From: Alphaproteobacteria bacterium
Lineage (GTDB): Bacteria; Pseudomonadota; Alphaproteobacteria; Sphingomonadales; Sphingomonadaceae
NCBI GenBank assembly: GCA_028293005.1
Contig: JAQGLH010000343.1
Coordinates: 1-9,969, forward strand
DNA: 9,969 nucleotides
Direction: 5' to 3'
Below the pieces are notes generated by a model. That model searched no databases. It was not told where the DNA came from and saw only the letters and a program-made list of their open reading frames with translations. Shown piece by piece: positions 1-7,226 of the stretch. Position 1 is the first letter of the stretch, and the number at the start of each line of letters is the position of its first letter. The translations under genes were made by a program, and so were the position numbers.

Positions 1-180
1 AAAGGATCCGACGTCGACAGGAACGGTAACTTTCGAAACCGCAGGATCAAGTCCGCAATATCCGGCTTTGGCGCCTGCTGCATGAGGCGAGATGTCCGCC
101 ATGCGTCGAAAGCAGACGCGCCCGCCAGGTCAATCCTATCGCTTCGGAGTCCCTCCCACGTTTGAGGGCGAAAATTACCC
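1..180. other. Left-edge region downstream of gpmA, no assignable gene
   Basis: This stretch follows the gpmA stop and has lower GC than the genes. Two readings run off the left edge and neither is convincing. On the plus strand, a frame from base 2 closes at a TGA at 83-85 and could be the last 27 codons of a gene entering from the left (ending ...YPALAPAA). On the minus strand, an ATG at 83 opens toward the edge and would read MQQAPKPDIADLILRFRK..., with no clear ribosome binding site. I recognise neither product. A weak 5-bp inverted repeat (151-155 with 164-168) has no T-run. No tRNA or repeat was seen. Confidence 0.3.
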
Positions 181-867
181 CTACCGATCCTTCAGGTAAT
201 AACGCTCGAGCGCATTGAGCTCATCGTCGAGCTCGTAGACGATCGGCTGGCCGGTCGGGATTTCGAGGCTCGCGATCTCCTCGTCCTTGATCCCCGAGAG
301 ATGCTTGACTAGGGCGCGCAGCGAATTGCCGTGCGCGGAGATCAGCACCCGCTCGCCGCGCTTGAGCGCGGGCGCGATGCTTTGCTCCCAATAGGGCAGG
401 ACTCGCGCGATCGTGTCCTTGAGGCTTTCGGTGCGCGGCACCTCGATGTCGGCGTAACGCCGATCGTTGCCGAGATCGAACGGGCTGCCCGGCTCGAGCA
501 CGGGGGGAGGAATGTCGAACGAGCGGCGCCAGATGTGGACCTGCTCCTCGCCGGCCTTGGCGATCATCTCGGCCTTGTTGAGCCCGGTCAGCCCGCCGTA
601 ATGGCGCTCGTTGAGCCGCCAATGCTTCTCGACCGGCAGCCACAGCCGTCCCATTGCCTCGAGCGCGATGTTGAGCGTCTTGATCGCGCGAGTCTGGAAG
701 CTGGTGAAGCAAAGATCGAAATCATAGCCGCGCGCGCCGAGCAGCTCGCCGGCGAGGCGCGCTTCCTCCTCGCCCTGCGCGGTCAGGTCGACATCCCACC
801 ATCCGGTGAAGCGATTCTCCAGATTCCACGCCGACTGGCCGTGACGGATGAGAACGAGAATGGGCAT
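181..867 (-). CDS. gpmA: 2,3-bisphosphoglycerate-dependent phosphoglycerate mutase
   Basis: This cytosolic glycolytic/gluconeogenic enzyme interconverts 3- and 2-phosphoglycerate through a phosphohistidine intermediate. At 228 aa it has the usual length of the shorter alphaproteobacterial dPGMs (E. coli has 250). The N-terminal signature [11 protein letters not shown] gives Arg8 and the phospho-acceptor His9. TGWWDVDLT follows at about 21-29, the conserved Arg is at 60, the catalytic acid Glu87 is in LNERHYG, and the second histidine His179 is in [12 protein letters not shown]. The complete catalytic set indicates an active enzyme. The ATG overlaps the stop of the upstream carboxypeptidase gene by one base (TGATG), so it is probably translated by coupling as the last gene of a three-gene operon. 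No convincing terminator follows it. It is distinct from the second histidine-phosphatase gene at 6462-7226, which lacks the mutase insert motifs. Confidence 0.96.
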   Translation of the reverse strand: MPILVLIRHGQSAWNLENRFTGWWDVDLTAQGEEEARLAGELLGARGYDFDLCFTSFQTRAIKTLNIALEAMGRLWLPVEKHWRLNERHYGGLTGLNKAEMIAKAGEEQVHIWRRSFDIPPPVLEPGSPFDLGNDRRYADIEVPRTESLKDTIARVLPYWEQSIAPALKRGERVLISAHGNSLRALVKHLSGIKDEEIASLEIPTGQPIVYELDDELNALERYYLKDR

Positions 868-1997
868 CAGCGGCGTTTCTCCAGGTCTTCGATGATCGAG
901 TGCAGCGCATCGAGGCAGCTGCGCGCGAGCAGCCGGCTGCGGTCGGGCGACCAGCCCTGCTCGGGATGGGGAAGATCGTCATTGTCCTTGAACGGCATTT
1001 CGAGCGTCATCGAAACGGCGCCGAAGCGCTCGGCGAGCTGGGCGGTGGACATCGAGAGATTGGCCTTGCCCGGCTTCACCACCGCATAGCCCTTGCTGGT
1101 CTGGAAGTCCGGCGAGCGCCGCACCAGCTCGTCGCTGAAGCGCCGGTAGAGCGCGCCCTGCTCCTCGGTCCATGACGGTATGCCTTCGAACCCGGCCAGG
1201 AAGTTGGCGGGGATCGCCTCGTCGCCGTGGACGTCGATTGCGAAATCGACGCCCGTGCGGTCCATCTCGTCGCGGGCGTAGCGGACCTCGGGGCTGCGCT
1301 CGGGCTTGGGATCGTGCCATTCGCGGTTGAGATTCACGCCGACGGCGTTGGTGCGCAGATGCCCGCGCCGCGACCCGTCCGGGTTCATGTTGGGGATGAT
1401 GTGGAAGCTCGCCTTCTCGACGAGCTGGCGCGAGACCGGATCGGCATCGTCGAGCAGCTTCTCGATCGCGCCTTCGATCCAATATTCGGCCATGGTTTCG
1501 CCGGGATGCTGGCGCGCGTAGAACCAGACCTGGACCGGGCCCTCGCCGATCCGAAGGTAGTCGAGCTCCTGCCCGTCGATGGTCTGGCCCAGCGAGCGAT
1601 GGCGGACCGCGGGATGGGCGGCGACCTCGGCGACGAGATCGTGATGCCGCTCCATCGTGTAGGGCGCGAAATAGGCGAACCAGACGCTGTTCAGCGCGGG
1701 CGTGACGCGGATCGTCAGCACCCCGTCGGCATAAGAGGTGTCGACCCGCTGCCAATCCTCACGGTCGTAGGACATGCAGGCGCGGTAATCCTGCCAGCCG
1801 AGCGGATAGGCAGCGTCGCCGCAATTGGTCAGCCGCAGCTCGACCGGCCGGCCGGCGGCGCCGGATAGCCGGAAGTAGAACCATTGGTAGAAATCGGACT
1901 GATTGTCCTTGACGATTTCCAGGTCGATGATGGTGTCTGCGATGCTGACGAGGCGAATGTTGCCGCCGTCGAAGGCGCTCGAAATCGATAGGGTCAT
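867..1997 (-). CDS. M14-family cytosolic-type zinc carboxypeptidase
   Basis: This is a 376-aa metallocarboxypeptidase of the M14 family, closest in layout to bacterial homologues of eukaryotic cytosolic carboxypeptidases (CCP/Nna1-like). Residues 1 to about 125 form the beta-rich N-terminal domain typical of that group ([24 protein letters not shown]). The catalytic domain follows. Zinc ligands are His164 and Glu167 in [12 protein letters not shown] and His257 in IDVHGDE. Substrate-binding residues are in [13 protein letters not shown] (about 200-212) and NLNRE (Asn224, Arg225). The catalytic Glu333 is in TLEMPFKD. There is no signal peptide, so it should act in the cytoplasm; the natural substrate is unknown. 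The reading frame stays open upstream to about 2567, but that part only mirrors the DUF4136 gene in another frame. I chose the ATG at 1997 because it gives the family N-terminus and an ATGA 4-nt overlap with the upstream stop, which implies translational coupling. It overlaps gpmA by one base. Confidence 0.92.
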   Translation of the reverse strand: MTLSISSAFDGGNIRLVSIADTIIDLEIVKDNQSDFYQWFYFRLSGAAGRPVELRLTNCGDAAYPLGWQDYRACMSYDREDWQRVDTSYADGVLTIRVTPALNSVWFAYFAPYTMERHHDLVAEVAAHPAVRHRSLGQTIDGQELDYLRIGEGPVQVWFYARQHPGETMAEYWIEGAIEKLLDDADPVSRQLVEKASFHIIPNMNPDGSRRGHLRTNAVGVNLNREWHDPKPERSPEVRYARDEMDRTGVDFAIDVHGDEAIPANFLAGFEGIPSWTEEQGALYRRFSDELVRRSPDFQTSKGYAVVKPGKANLSMSTAQLAERFGAVSMTLEMPFKDNDDLPHPEQGWSPDRSRLLARSCLDALHSIIEDLEKRR

Positions 1998-2590
1998 CGA
2001 ACCCTGATAGTTCGACCCGACTCTCCGGGGAAGTCCCGAAACATCGCCTCGGCAAGCCGTTCGACCGTGGCCGCCGGATCGGCCTCGGGGCTGTCCGCGC
2101 GTGCCTCGCTCATCGCCCGGCCCTCCCAGAAAACGGTGCCGTCCGAACGGCGCTTGATCCGAACGGAGAGCATCGTTCCGATCCGTTCGCGCGAGCCGCC
2201 GCCGCCGAGATTGAAGCCGACGCCGACGCCGACGCCGCTGCCCCAGCCGCCGGTGGATCCGCCAACGCCCACCGAGACCGGTCCGCGCTGGTCGAGCATC
2301 TCGCGGCTGCCGCGTCGCACGTCGATCAGCGCGACCTGCTCGGACTGGCCGACGCTCTGGACCACGGACCAGCCGAGACGCGCGAGCTGGCGCTCGACCG
2401 CGGCGGCATAGGTGCGGTACTCGAGACCGGCGGTCGTGCCGGGATCGGCCGCCTCGACGGCGATCTGGCCGCGCGCGATCGGCTGGCCGAGATGGAAGCG
2501 CGTGACGCTGGCGCTCGGCTTGCCCGTCGTGGTGCAGCCCGCGAGCGAGGCCAGGAGAAGTGCGCAACCGCCCGCAAAAAATGCTTTCAT
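1994..2590 (-). CDS. DUF4136-domain lipoprotein
   Basis: This 198-aa protein starts MKAFFAGGCALLLASLAGC, a lipoprotein signal peptide whose lipobox LAGC puts the lipid-modified cysteine at position 19. It is therefore a predicted periplasm-facing membrane lipoprotein. The mature part resembles DUF4136: an early strand (VTRFHLGQPIARGQIAV), a helix with YAAAVERQLARLGW at about 61-74, strands around VALIDVRRG and LSVRIKRRSDGTVFWEGRAM, and a C-terminal helix ending FRDFPGESGRTIRV. A glycine-rich loop at about 107-133 interrupts the fold, as is common in this family. No enzymatic function is known for it. A GAGG sits 7 nt before the ATG, and a sigma70-like promoter lies just upstream. It is the first gene of the operon with the M14 carboxypeptidase and gpmA, overlapping the former by 4 nt. 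Confidence 0.88.
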   Translation of the reverse strand: MKAFFAGGCALLLASLAGCTTTGKPSASVTRFHLGQPIARGQIAVEAADPGTTAGLEYRTYAAAVERQLARLGWSVVQSVGQSEQVALIDVRRGSREMLDQRGPVSVGVGGSTGGWGSGVGVGVGFNLGGGGSRERIGTMLSVRIKRRSDGTVFWEGRAMSEARADSPEADPAATVERLAEAMFRDFPGESGRTIRVR

Positions 2591-2619
2591 TCCAGTGCCT
2601 CGTCGCTAAGTGCCGCTAT

Positions 2620-2649
2620 CGTATAACTACTGAAACGATCCTGCCGCAA
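2620..2649 (-). promoter_or_regulatory. Putative sigma70 promoter of the lipoprotein-carboxypeptidase-gpmA operon
   Basis: On the minus strand, a TTGCGG (-35; complement of 2644-2649) is followed after 18 bases by TATACG (-10; complement of 2620-2625). The -10 lies about 30 bp upstream of the lipoprotein ATG at 2590. This is the only convincing promoter seen ahead of the three overlapping genes. The call is from sequence match only. Confidence 0.5.
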
Positions 2650-2659
2650 ATTTGCTGCA
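2622..2659 (+). promoter_or_regulatory. Divergent control region with TATAAC box and 18-bp near-palindrome
   Basis: The 94-bp gap between the divergent lipoprotein operon and galE holds a TATAAC at 2622-2627, a 5/6 match to a -10 box facing galE but without a good -35. It nearly coincides with the -10 of the opposite promoter. An imperfect palindrome at 2642-2659 has the perfect core GCAAATTTGC (2646-2655) and outer arms TGC/GCA, with one mismatch per arm. It covers the -35 of the leftward promoter, so a dimeric regulator bound there could act on either direction. The binding protein is unknown. Confidence 0.35.
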
Positions 2660-2684
2660 TGGGGAAGCGCGAGAGAGGATTTGA

Positions 2685-3722
2685 ATGAAGCCGGAGGAGA
2701 TGACGCCCGCCGCCCCGAAATCCCCGGCGCCAAAACCCGCGGTTCTGGTCACCGGCGGCGCCGGCTATATCGGCAGCCACGCCGTGCTTGCCCTGCTCGA
2801 CGCCGGCTGGCCGGTCGTCGTGATCGACAATCTCAGCACCGGCTTCGAATGGGCCGTTCCCAAGGAGGCGGTGCTGGTGACGGGCGACATCGCCGACCAG
2901 GCCCTCGTCGGCAGGCTCATCGCCGAGCACGACATCAAGGCGATCGTCCATTTCGCCGGATCGATCATCGTGCCCGAATCGGTCGAGAATCCGCTCAAAT
3001 ATTATGAGAACAACACGGTGAAGAGCCGATCGCTGATCGAGAGCGCGGTGAACGGCGGCGTGCGCCATTTCATCTTCTCGTCGACTGCCGCGACCTACGG
3101 CATACCCGAGCAGGTGCCGATCCGCGAGGATGCGCCGACCCAGCCGATCAATCCCTATGGCTGGTCGAAGCTGATGACCGAGCGGATGCTCGCCGACACC
3201 GCTTTCGCGTACCCGCTCAATTATTGCGCGCTGCGCTATTTCAACGTCGCCGGCGCGGACCCGCACGGCCGTTCGGGCCAATCGACCGCCGGTGCCACCC
3301 ACCTGATCAAGGTCGCGGTGGAAGCGGCGACCGGCAAGCGCAGCCATGTCTCGGTGTTCGGCACCGATTATGACACGCCGGACGGCACCGGCATCCGCGA
3401 CTATATCCATGTCAGCGACCTTGCTGCCGCGCATGTCGACGCGCTCGAGAAACTGATCGCGGATCCGAGCCGCAGCCACGTCATGAATTGCGGCTACAGC
3501 CGCGGCTTTTCGGTGCTCGAAGTGCTCGACAGCGTCGACCGGGTGACCAACATGACGATCGAGCGGCGGCTGGAGCCGCGCCGGCCGGGCGATCCCGATC
3601 GCCTGGTCGCGGACAACAGCAAGATCCTCGCCACCTTGCCGTGGCGCCCCAAGCGCGATCGGCTCGACGATATCGTCGCCGATGCCCTGGCCTGGGAACG
3701 CAAGCTCGCCGAGCGGGCATGA
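2685..3722 (+). CDS. galE: UDP-glucose 4-epimerase GalE
   Basis: This cytosolic enzyme interconverts UDP-glucose and UDP-galactose using tightly bound NAD+, supplying galactose metabolism and galactose for exopolysaccharide or surface glycolipids. It is a 345-aa extended short-chain dehydrogenase. The Rossmann motif VTGGAGYIGSH has glycines at 24, 27 and 30, with VVVIDNLSTG at 44-53. The active-site triad is Thr134 (SSTAATYG), Tyr158 and Lys162 (NPYGWSKLMTE). ALRYFNVAGADPHGRSG (about 182-198) and IRDYIHVSDLAAAH (about 237-250) are typical of GalE. The start has AGAGG 6 nt upstream. It gives an unusual Pro/Lys-rich leader (MKPEEMTPAAPKSPAPKP) before the first strand. An internal ATG at 2700 with GGAGGAG almost touching it is a possible alternative start. 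The secreted M28 peptidase gene begins 60 bp downstream on the same strand. Confidence 0.94.
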   Translation: MKPEEMTPAAPKSPAPKPAVLVTGGAGYIGSHAVLALLDAGWPVVVIDNLSTGFEWAVPKEAVLVTGDIADQALVGRLIAEHDIKAIVHFAGSIIVPESVENPLKYYENNTVKSRSLIESAVNGGVRHFIFSSTAATYGIPEQVPIREDAPTQPINPYGWSKLMTERMLADTAFAYPLNYCALRYFNVAGADPHGRSGQSTAGATHLIKVAVEAATGKRSHVSVFGTDYDTPDGTGIRDYIHVSDLAAAHVDALEKLIADPSRSHVMNCGYSRGFSVLEVLDSVDRVTNMTIERRLEPRRPGDPDRLVADNSKILATLPWRPKRDRLDDIVADALAWERKLAERA

Positions 3723-3782
3723 ACCTTGCCGCCTCGGCGCGGGCGCCGTAACCAACATCCTCCGATGCGAGGAGCAAGCTCG

Positions 3783-5504
3783 ATGACCCGTTTCCTCTCG
3801 TTGCTCATTGCTCTCCCCTTGCTGTGCGCGAGCCCCGCGCTTGCGAAACCCGCGCCCGCCCCCGCGCCAACCAACGCCGGTGCGGCCCCGAATGCTGCGG
3901 CGGAGTTCAGCGCCGAGCGCTTCCGCGGGCACGTGATGTTCCTCGCCGACGACCTGCTCGAAGGGCGCGACACCGGCTCGCGCGGCCACGCCATCGCGGC
4001 CGCCTATGTCGCCTCGCAATTCGAGAGCCTCGGCCTCGAGCCGGCCGGCGAGCAGGGCAGCTGGTACCAATGGGTGCCGCTGCGCACGAGCCTGCTTGCG
4101 GCGCAAAAGCCGGTGATCACCGTCTCCGGACCAGGCGGGGACCGCAGCTTCGAGAACGGCACCGACGTCCTGATCGGACCGAGCGCGTTCGACAAGGTCC
4201 AGGATTTCAGCGCACCGCTCGTCTATGCGGGCTACGGGATCGACGCGCCGGACAGTGGCATCGACGATTATCGCGGGCTGGAGGTGCGCGGCAAGATCGT
4301 CGTCGTGCTCGCCGGATCGCCGAGCGGCATCTCGAGCGAGACGGCGGCCTATTTCAGCGATCAGAAGGCGGTGATGGCGGCGAAGCGCGGCGCGATCGCG
4401 ATGATCCTGCTGACCACCGAAGAATCGGAGAAAGTCGCGCCATGGGCCGTGCGCGTGGGCTATCTGGGCACCCCGCGCATCACCTGGCTGGCAAAGAACG
4501 GCCAGCCGCTCAACGATGCGCCCGGGCTGCGCGCCACCGCCACGATCAACGGCCCGGCCGCCGAAGCCCTGTTCGCCGGAACGGGCAAGACCTATGCCGC
4601 GCTGCGAGCCGAGGCGGCGCGCGGCGGTCGTCCTGCCGGATTTCCGCTGCGGACACGGATGCGCATCCAGAGGTCGAGCGTGTGGACCGACGTCACCAGC
4701 CCCGAGGTGATCGCCGCGCTCCCCGGAAGCGACCCCAAGCTCAAGCACGAGGTGGTCATCCTGATGGGCCACCTCGACCATCTCGGCATCAAGCGCGCGG
4801 CGGCAACGCCTGCTTCACGCCCCGCGAGCAGCGCGAATGCGGACAAGGAGGATCTGATCTTCAACGGCGCGCTCGACAATGCCGCGGGCGTCGCGACAAT
4901 GATCGAGGCTGCGCGCGCGTTCGTCGAGGCGGGCGAGCGGCCGCGGCGCACAATCCTGTTCATCGCCAACACCGCCGAGGAAAAAGGGCTGCTGGGCGCC
5001 GATTATTTCGCCCATTATCCGACCGTGCCGCTCGCCAGCATCGCCGCAGTGGTCGATCTCGACATGCCGCTTCTGCTCTATGATTTCACCGACGTGATCG
5101 CGTTCGGCGCCGAACATTCGACGGTGGCGCAAGCGGTCGACAAGGCCGCGCGATCGATGGGGATCTCGCTTTCGCCCGACCCGATGCCGGAGGAAAATAT
5201 CTTCCTCCGCTCGGATCACTATATGTTCGTCAAGCAAGGCGTTCCGGCGATCATGCTCGCGACCGGCTTCGCCAACGGCGGCGAGGCCAAATGGCACCAT
5301 TACCTCGGCAACGTCTATCACAGCGTCGGCGACGATCTTTCCCAGCCGATCAACTGGCAGGCGGGCGCCAAATATGCGCGGCTGAACTATCTGATCAGCC
5401 GTTACCTCGCCGACGCCGACGAGCGGCCGCGCTGGTACCAGGGCGACTATTTCGGCGATCTCTATGCGCCGCATGCGCCCAGGGCGCCGAAGCCCGCCAA
5501 ATGA
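3783..5504 (+). CDS. Secreted M28-family zinc aminopeptidase
   Basis: This 573-aa exported metallopeptidase should release N-terminal residues from peptides in the periplasm or outside the cell. The N-terminus MTRFLSLLIALPLLCASPALA is a Sec signal peptide, probably cut after Ala21, followed by a Pro/Ala-rich linker. A conserved HVMFLADDLLEGRDTGSRG block is at about 50-68. A PA-like domain is inserted at about 125-275 (LVYAGYGID, VRGKIVVVLAGSPSG). The M28 di-zinc site is complete: His330 and Asp332 (GHLDHLG), bridging Asp365 (NGALDNAAG), Glu399/Glu400 (base and ligand, NTAEEKGLLG), an Asp in VVDLDM (425 or 427) and His513 (YHSVGDD). The frame is open upstream to a TTG at 3726, but the ATG at 3783 has GAGGAG 8 nt before it and starts the signal peptide directly. 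It is 60 bp behind galE. A short GC hairpin at 3735-3748 in that gap has no T-run, so co-transcription is possible. Confidence 0.93.
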   Translation: MTRFLSLLIALPLLCASPALAKPAPAPAPTNAGAAPNAAAEFSAERFRGHVMFLADDLLEGRDTGSRGHAIAAAYVASQFESLGLEPAGEQGSWYQWVPLRTSLLAAQKPVITVSGPGGDRSFENGTDVLIGPSAFDKVQDFSAPLVYAGYGIDAPDSGIDDYRGLEVRGKIVVVLAGSPSGISSETAAYFSDQKAVMAAKRGAIAMILLTTEESEKVAPWAVRVGYLGTPRITWLAKNGQPLNDAPGLRATATINGPAAEALFAGTGKTYAALRAEAARGGRPAGFPLRTRMRIQRSSVWTDVTSPEVIAALPGSDPKLKHEVVILMGHLDHLGIKRAAATPASRPASSANADKEDLIFNGALDNAAGVATMIEAARAFVEAGERPRRTILFIANTAEEKGLLGADYFAHYPTVPLASIAAVVDLDMPLLLYDFTDVIAFGAEHSTVAQAVDKAARSMGISLSPDPMPEENIFLRSDHYMFVKQGVPAIMLATGFANGGEAKWHHYLGNVYHSVGDDLSQPINWQAGAKYARLNYLISRYLADADERPRWYQGDYFGDLYAPHAPRAPKPAK

Positions 5505-5508
5505 TGGC

Positions 5509-5565
5509 GCTCGATGACGGGGCTCGATGACGGGGGCCCGATGGCGGCGTCCGATGACTGGGGGG
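5509..5565 (+). repeat. Degenerate tandem repeats (CGATGRC core) after the M28 gene
   Basis: Just past the M28 stop, four imperfect units of roughly 13-14 nt share the core CGATGAC or CGATGGC followed by a G-run. The first two (GCTCGATGACGGGG at 5509-5522 and 5522-5535, sharing one base) are identical. The third and fourth begin near 5537 and 5550 and have diverged. No reading frame or known element explains them; replication slippage is the simplest reading. Confidence 0.5.
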
Positions 5566-5578
5566 CGCGCCTGGCCGA

Positions 5579-5606
5579 TTGACTTGAGGCGCGCCTCCCA
5601 CTAGGG
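5579..5606 (+). promoter_or_regulatory. Possible promoter of rpmJ
   Basis: TTGACT at 5579-5584 is a 5/6 match to a -35 box. At 16-17 bases spacing lies CTAGGG/TAGGGG (5601-5607), a poor -10. A start near 5613 would give a leader of about 45 nt before rpmJ. The signal overlaps the hairpin at 5591-5612, so the two calls partly compete. Confidence 0.35.
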
Positions 5607-5621
5607 GAGCGCCTTCTTTTT
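5591..5621 (+). terminator. Rho-independent-type terminator between the M28 gene and rpmJ
   Basis: GCGC-c-TCCC (5591-5599) pairs with GGGAGCGC (5605-5612) around a 5-nt loop (ACTAG), with one bulged C. It is followed by CTTCTTTTT (5613-5621). GC-rich stem plus T-run is the classic intrinsic terminator form and would end transcription from galE/M28. An alternative pairing uses GGCGC at 5588-5592 with GCGCC at 5609-5613. A 12-bp palindrome (GAGGCGCGCCTC, 5586-5597) overlaps the left arm. Confidence 0.6.
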
Positions 5622-5657
5622 CGCACCAAAACAGTAGAACAGGCAGGCGTTTCGGCC

Positions 5658-5783
5658 ATGAAGATCCGCAACTCGCTCAAGTCCCTCAAGTCGCGCCACC
5701 GCGACTGCCGCGTGATCCGCCGCCGGGGGCGCACGTACGTCATCAACAAGACGAATCGCCGCTTCAAGGCGCGCCAGGGCTGA
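5658..5783 (+). CDS. rpmJ: 50S ribosomal protein L36, zinc-less (C-minus) type
   Basis: This 41-aa basic protein reads [18 protein letters not shown] and ends [13 protein letters not shown], a clear L36, a small component of the large ribosomal subunit. The zinc-ribbon form carries three Cys and one His; here only one Cys (Cys17) remains, so it is the C-minus form, as is usual for this 41-residue alphaproteobacterial version. A GGCAGG lies about 10 nt before the ATG. The gene stands alone rather than in the ribosomal-protein operon. The HAD phosphatase start follows its stop by only four bases, which suggests co-transcription. Confidence 0.94.
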   Translation: MKIRNSLKSLKSRHRDCRVIRRRGRTYVINKTNRRFKARQG

Positions 5784-5787
5784 ACTT

Positions 5788-6396
5788 TTGGCGGTGAACG
5801 CCGCCATCTTCGACGTCGGTAACGTCCTTTACGGCTGGGATCCCGACTCCTTCCTTGTCAGGCAGATCGCCGACGACGAGGCGCGGATGCGCTTCATCGA
5901 GGACACCGACCTGTTCGGCTGGCACGAGACGCTCGATGCCGGCCGCCCTTATGCCGAAGCCGCCGCCGAGCTCACCGAGAAATTTCCCGCTTATGCCGCG
6001 CTGATCTCGGCGTGGAGCGAGCGGTTCGGCGAGACGATCAGCGGCCCGGTTCCCGGCGTCCATGCGATCGTCGGCGAGCTTCACGCGAAAGGCGTTCCGC
6101 TCTACGCGATCACCAATTTTTCAGCCGATTTCTGGCCGCCGTTCGCGCAGCGCGAGCGCGATTTCTTCAGCCGCTTCGGCGGCATCGTCGTCTCGGGCGA
6201 GGTCAAATTGCTCAAGCCCGATCCGGCGATCTACTTCCTTGCCCTCAAGCGCTTCGGACTTCGCCCCGACGAGGCGCTGTTCATCGACGACCGCGCGATC
6301 AACGTCGAGGGCGCGCGTGCGGTGGGGATGGCGGCGCACCTGTTCGTCGACGCCGCGGACCTTCGCAAACGGCTCGAAGCCGAGCATCTGCTCTGA
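5788..6396 (+). CDS. HAD-superfamily hydrolase (YihX/GS1-like phosphatase)
   Basis: This 202-aa cytosolic HAD phosphatase has all four motifs: I, FDVGNVLYGWDP with nucleophile Asp9; II, AITNFS with Thr109-Asn110; III, LLKPDPAIY with Lys143; IV, FIDDRAINVEGA with Asp167/Asp168. Gly11 replaces the second Asp of motif I, as in the FDxGNV subgroup that includes the alpha-D-glucose-1-phosphate phosphatase YihX. A helical cap lies between motifs I and II (about 18-85). The substrate cannot be read from sequence. No ATG fits. The TTG at 5788 leaves the usual eight residues before Asp9 and has CAGGG 8 nt upstream; a GTG at 5794 is the alternative. It starts four bases after rpmJ. Its stop codon lies in the first unit of the 17-bp tandem repeat. 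Confidence 0.87.
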   Translation: MAVNAAIFDVGNVLYGWDPDSFLVRQIADDEARMRFIEDTDLFGWHETLDAGRPYAEAAAELTEKFPAYAALISAWSERFGETISGPVPGVHAIVGELHAKGVPLYAITNFSADFWPPFAQRERDFFSRFGGIVVSGEVKLLKPDPAIYFLALKRFGLRPDEALFIDDRAINVEGARAVGMAAHLFVDAADLRKRLEAEHLL

Positions 6397-6441
6397 ACTT
6401 TCCCGATCTCTGAACTTTCCCGGCCTCTGAACTTTACGGGC
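6391..6441 (+). repeat. Three tandem 17-bp repeats at the 3' end of the HAD gene
   Basis: Three head-to-tail copies of a 17-bp unit, CTCTGAACTTTCCCGAT, lie at 6391-6407, 6408-6424 and 6425-6441. The second differs in the last two bases and the third at several 3' positions. The first copy contains the stop codon of the HAD gene. Because 17 is not a multiple of three, the TGAs at 6394, 6411 and 6428 fall in the three different forward frames and together close all of them. Confidence 0.85.
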
Positions 6442-6461
6442 GGTCGCGCTTTTCCGCATTG

Positions 6462-7226
6462 ATGCGGCAAAGATGGCCCCAGAGATTATGGATCGTTCGT
6501 CACGGGCAGAGCGCCGGCAACGTCGCGCGCGACGCGGCCCATGCCGCCGGTCAAAGCATGATCTACATCGATGTGCGCGACGTCGACGTGCCGCTGAGCG
6601 ATCTCGGCGAGCGCCAGGCGGAGGCGCTGGGCCGCTGGTTCGCCGCGATGGAAGAGGCGGACAAGCCCGAGATCGTCCTCGCATCGCCCTATGCGCGCGC
6701 ACGGCAGACCGCGACGTTGATCCGCGACGCGGGTGGAATCGCGGACGCGGCGACGACCCCGCTGGTCGACGAGCGCCTGCGCGAGCGCGAGTTCGGCGTG
6801 CTCGATCGCCTCACCACGCTCGGCATCCGCGAGAAATTTCCCGAACTCGCCGAGCATCGCGCGCTGCTCGGCAAATTCTATCACCGCCCGCCCGGCGGCG
6901 AGAGCTGGGCCGACGTGATCCTGCGCCTGCGCAGCGCGCTCGACACGATCAGCCTCCACCATGCCGACCGGCGCGTGCTGATCGTCTGCCATCAGGTCGT
7001 CGTGCTGTGCCTGCGCTACATCCTCGAAGGCATGGACGAGGCGCAGGTGCTGGCGATCGACAAGCAGGGCGAGGTGGTGAATTGCGGCTTGTGCGAATAT
7101 GAGTTCGAGCCCGACGATGCCAAGCTCTGCGTGCCCAAGCTCGTCCGCTACAATTTCGCGGCGCCGCTGATCGAGGAGGCGACACCGATCACGTCCGAGC
7201 CCGACGCGATGGTAGCGGCGCGGTGA
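6462..7226 (+). CDS. Histidine-phosphatase-superfamily protein (phosphoglycerate-mutase-like)
   Basis: This 254-aa protein has the branch-1 histidine phosphatase core. The nucleophile motif LWIVRHGQSAGN gives Arg13 and His14. The conserved Arg79 is in SPYARARQTA, the acid Glu108 is in RLREREFG, and the second histidine is His177 in VLIVCHQVVV. It lacks the mutase signatures of gpmA (no WWDVDLT or NERHYGGL), so it is more likely a phosphatase on an unknown small phosphorylated substrate. A C-terminal tail (about 215-254) extends past the usual fold. I chose the ATG at 6462; a TTG directly before it is the only upstream option, and no good ribosome binding site is visible. Its TGA overlaps the GTG start of the NAD(P)H-hydrate dehydratase gene (GTGA, 4 nt), so the two are probably translated together. 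Confidence 0.88.
   Translation: MRQRWPQRLWIVRHGQSAGNVARDAAHAAGQSMIYIDVRDVDVPLSDLGERQAEALGRWFAAMEEADKPEIVLASPYARARQTATLIRDAGGIADAATTPLVDERLREREFGVLDRLTTLGIREKFPELAEHRALLGKFYHRPPGGESWADVILRLRSALDTISLHHADRRVLIVCHQVVVLCLRYILEGMDEAQVLAIDKQGEVVNCGLCEYEFEPDDAKLCVPKLVRYNFAAPLIEEATPITSEPDAMVAAR

Noticed and set aside
151..168. CCCTC/GAGGG hairpin as a gpmA terminator
   Set aside because: The stem is only 5 bp with an 8-nt loop and no T-run in either direction.
331..1089. Plus-strand open frame of 252 codons opposite gpmA and the carboxypeptidase
   Set aside because: It is a shadow of two well-supported minus-strand genes and shows no domain of its own.
1998..2567. N-terminal extension of the M14 carboxypeptidase to 566 aa
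   Set aside because: The extra 190 residues are an Arg-rich out-of-frame reading of the DUF4136 lipoprotein gene. The ATG at 1997 gives the family N-terminus and a 4-nt overlap.
3735..3748. CGGCGC/GCGCCG hairpin between galE and the M28 gene as a terminator
   Set aside because: The loop is too small for the full stem and no T-run follows; it is likely chance in GC-rich DNA.
3726..3782. Upstream TTG start for the M28 peptidase
   Set aside because: It would put a charged 19-residue leader ahead of a clean signal peptide, while the ATG at 3783 has a good GAGGAG site.
2616..4781. Very long open frame on the minus strand (721 codons) across galE and the M28 gene
   Set aside because: It lies antisense to two genes with complete catalytic motifs, its translation is low-complexity (Arg/Gly/Ala/Asp rich) with no recognisable domain, and such frames are common in high-GC DNA.
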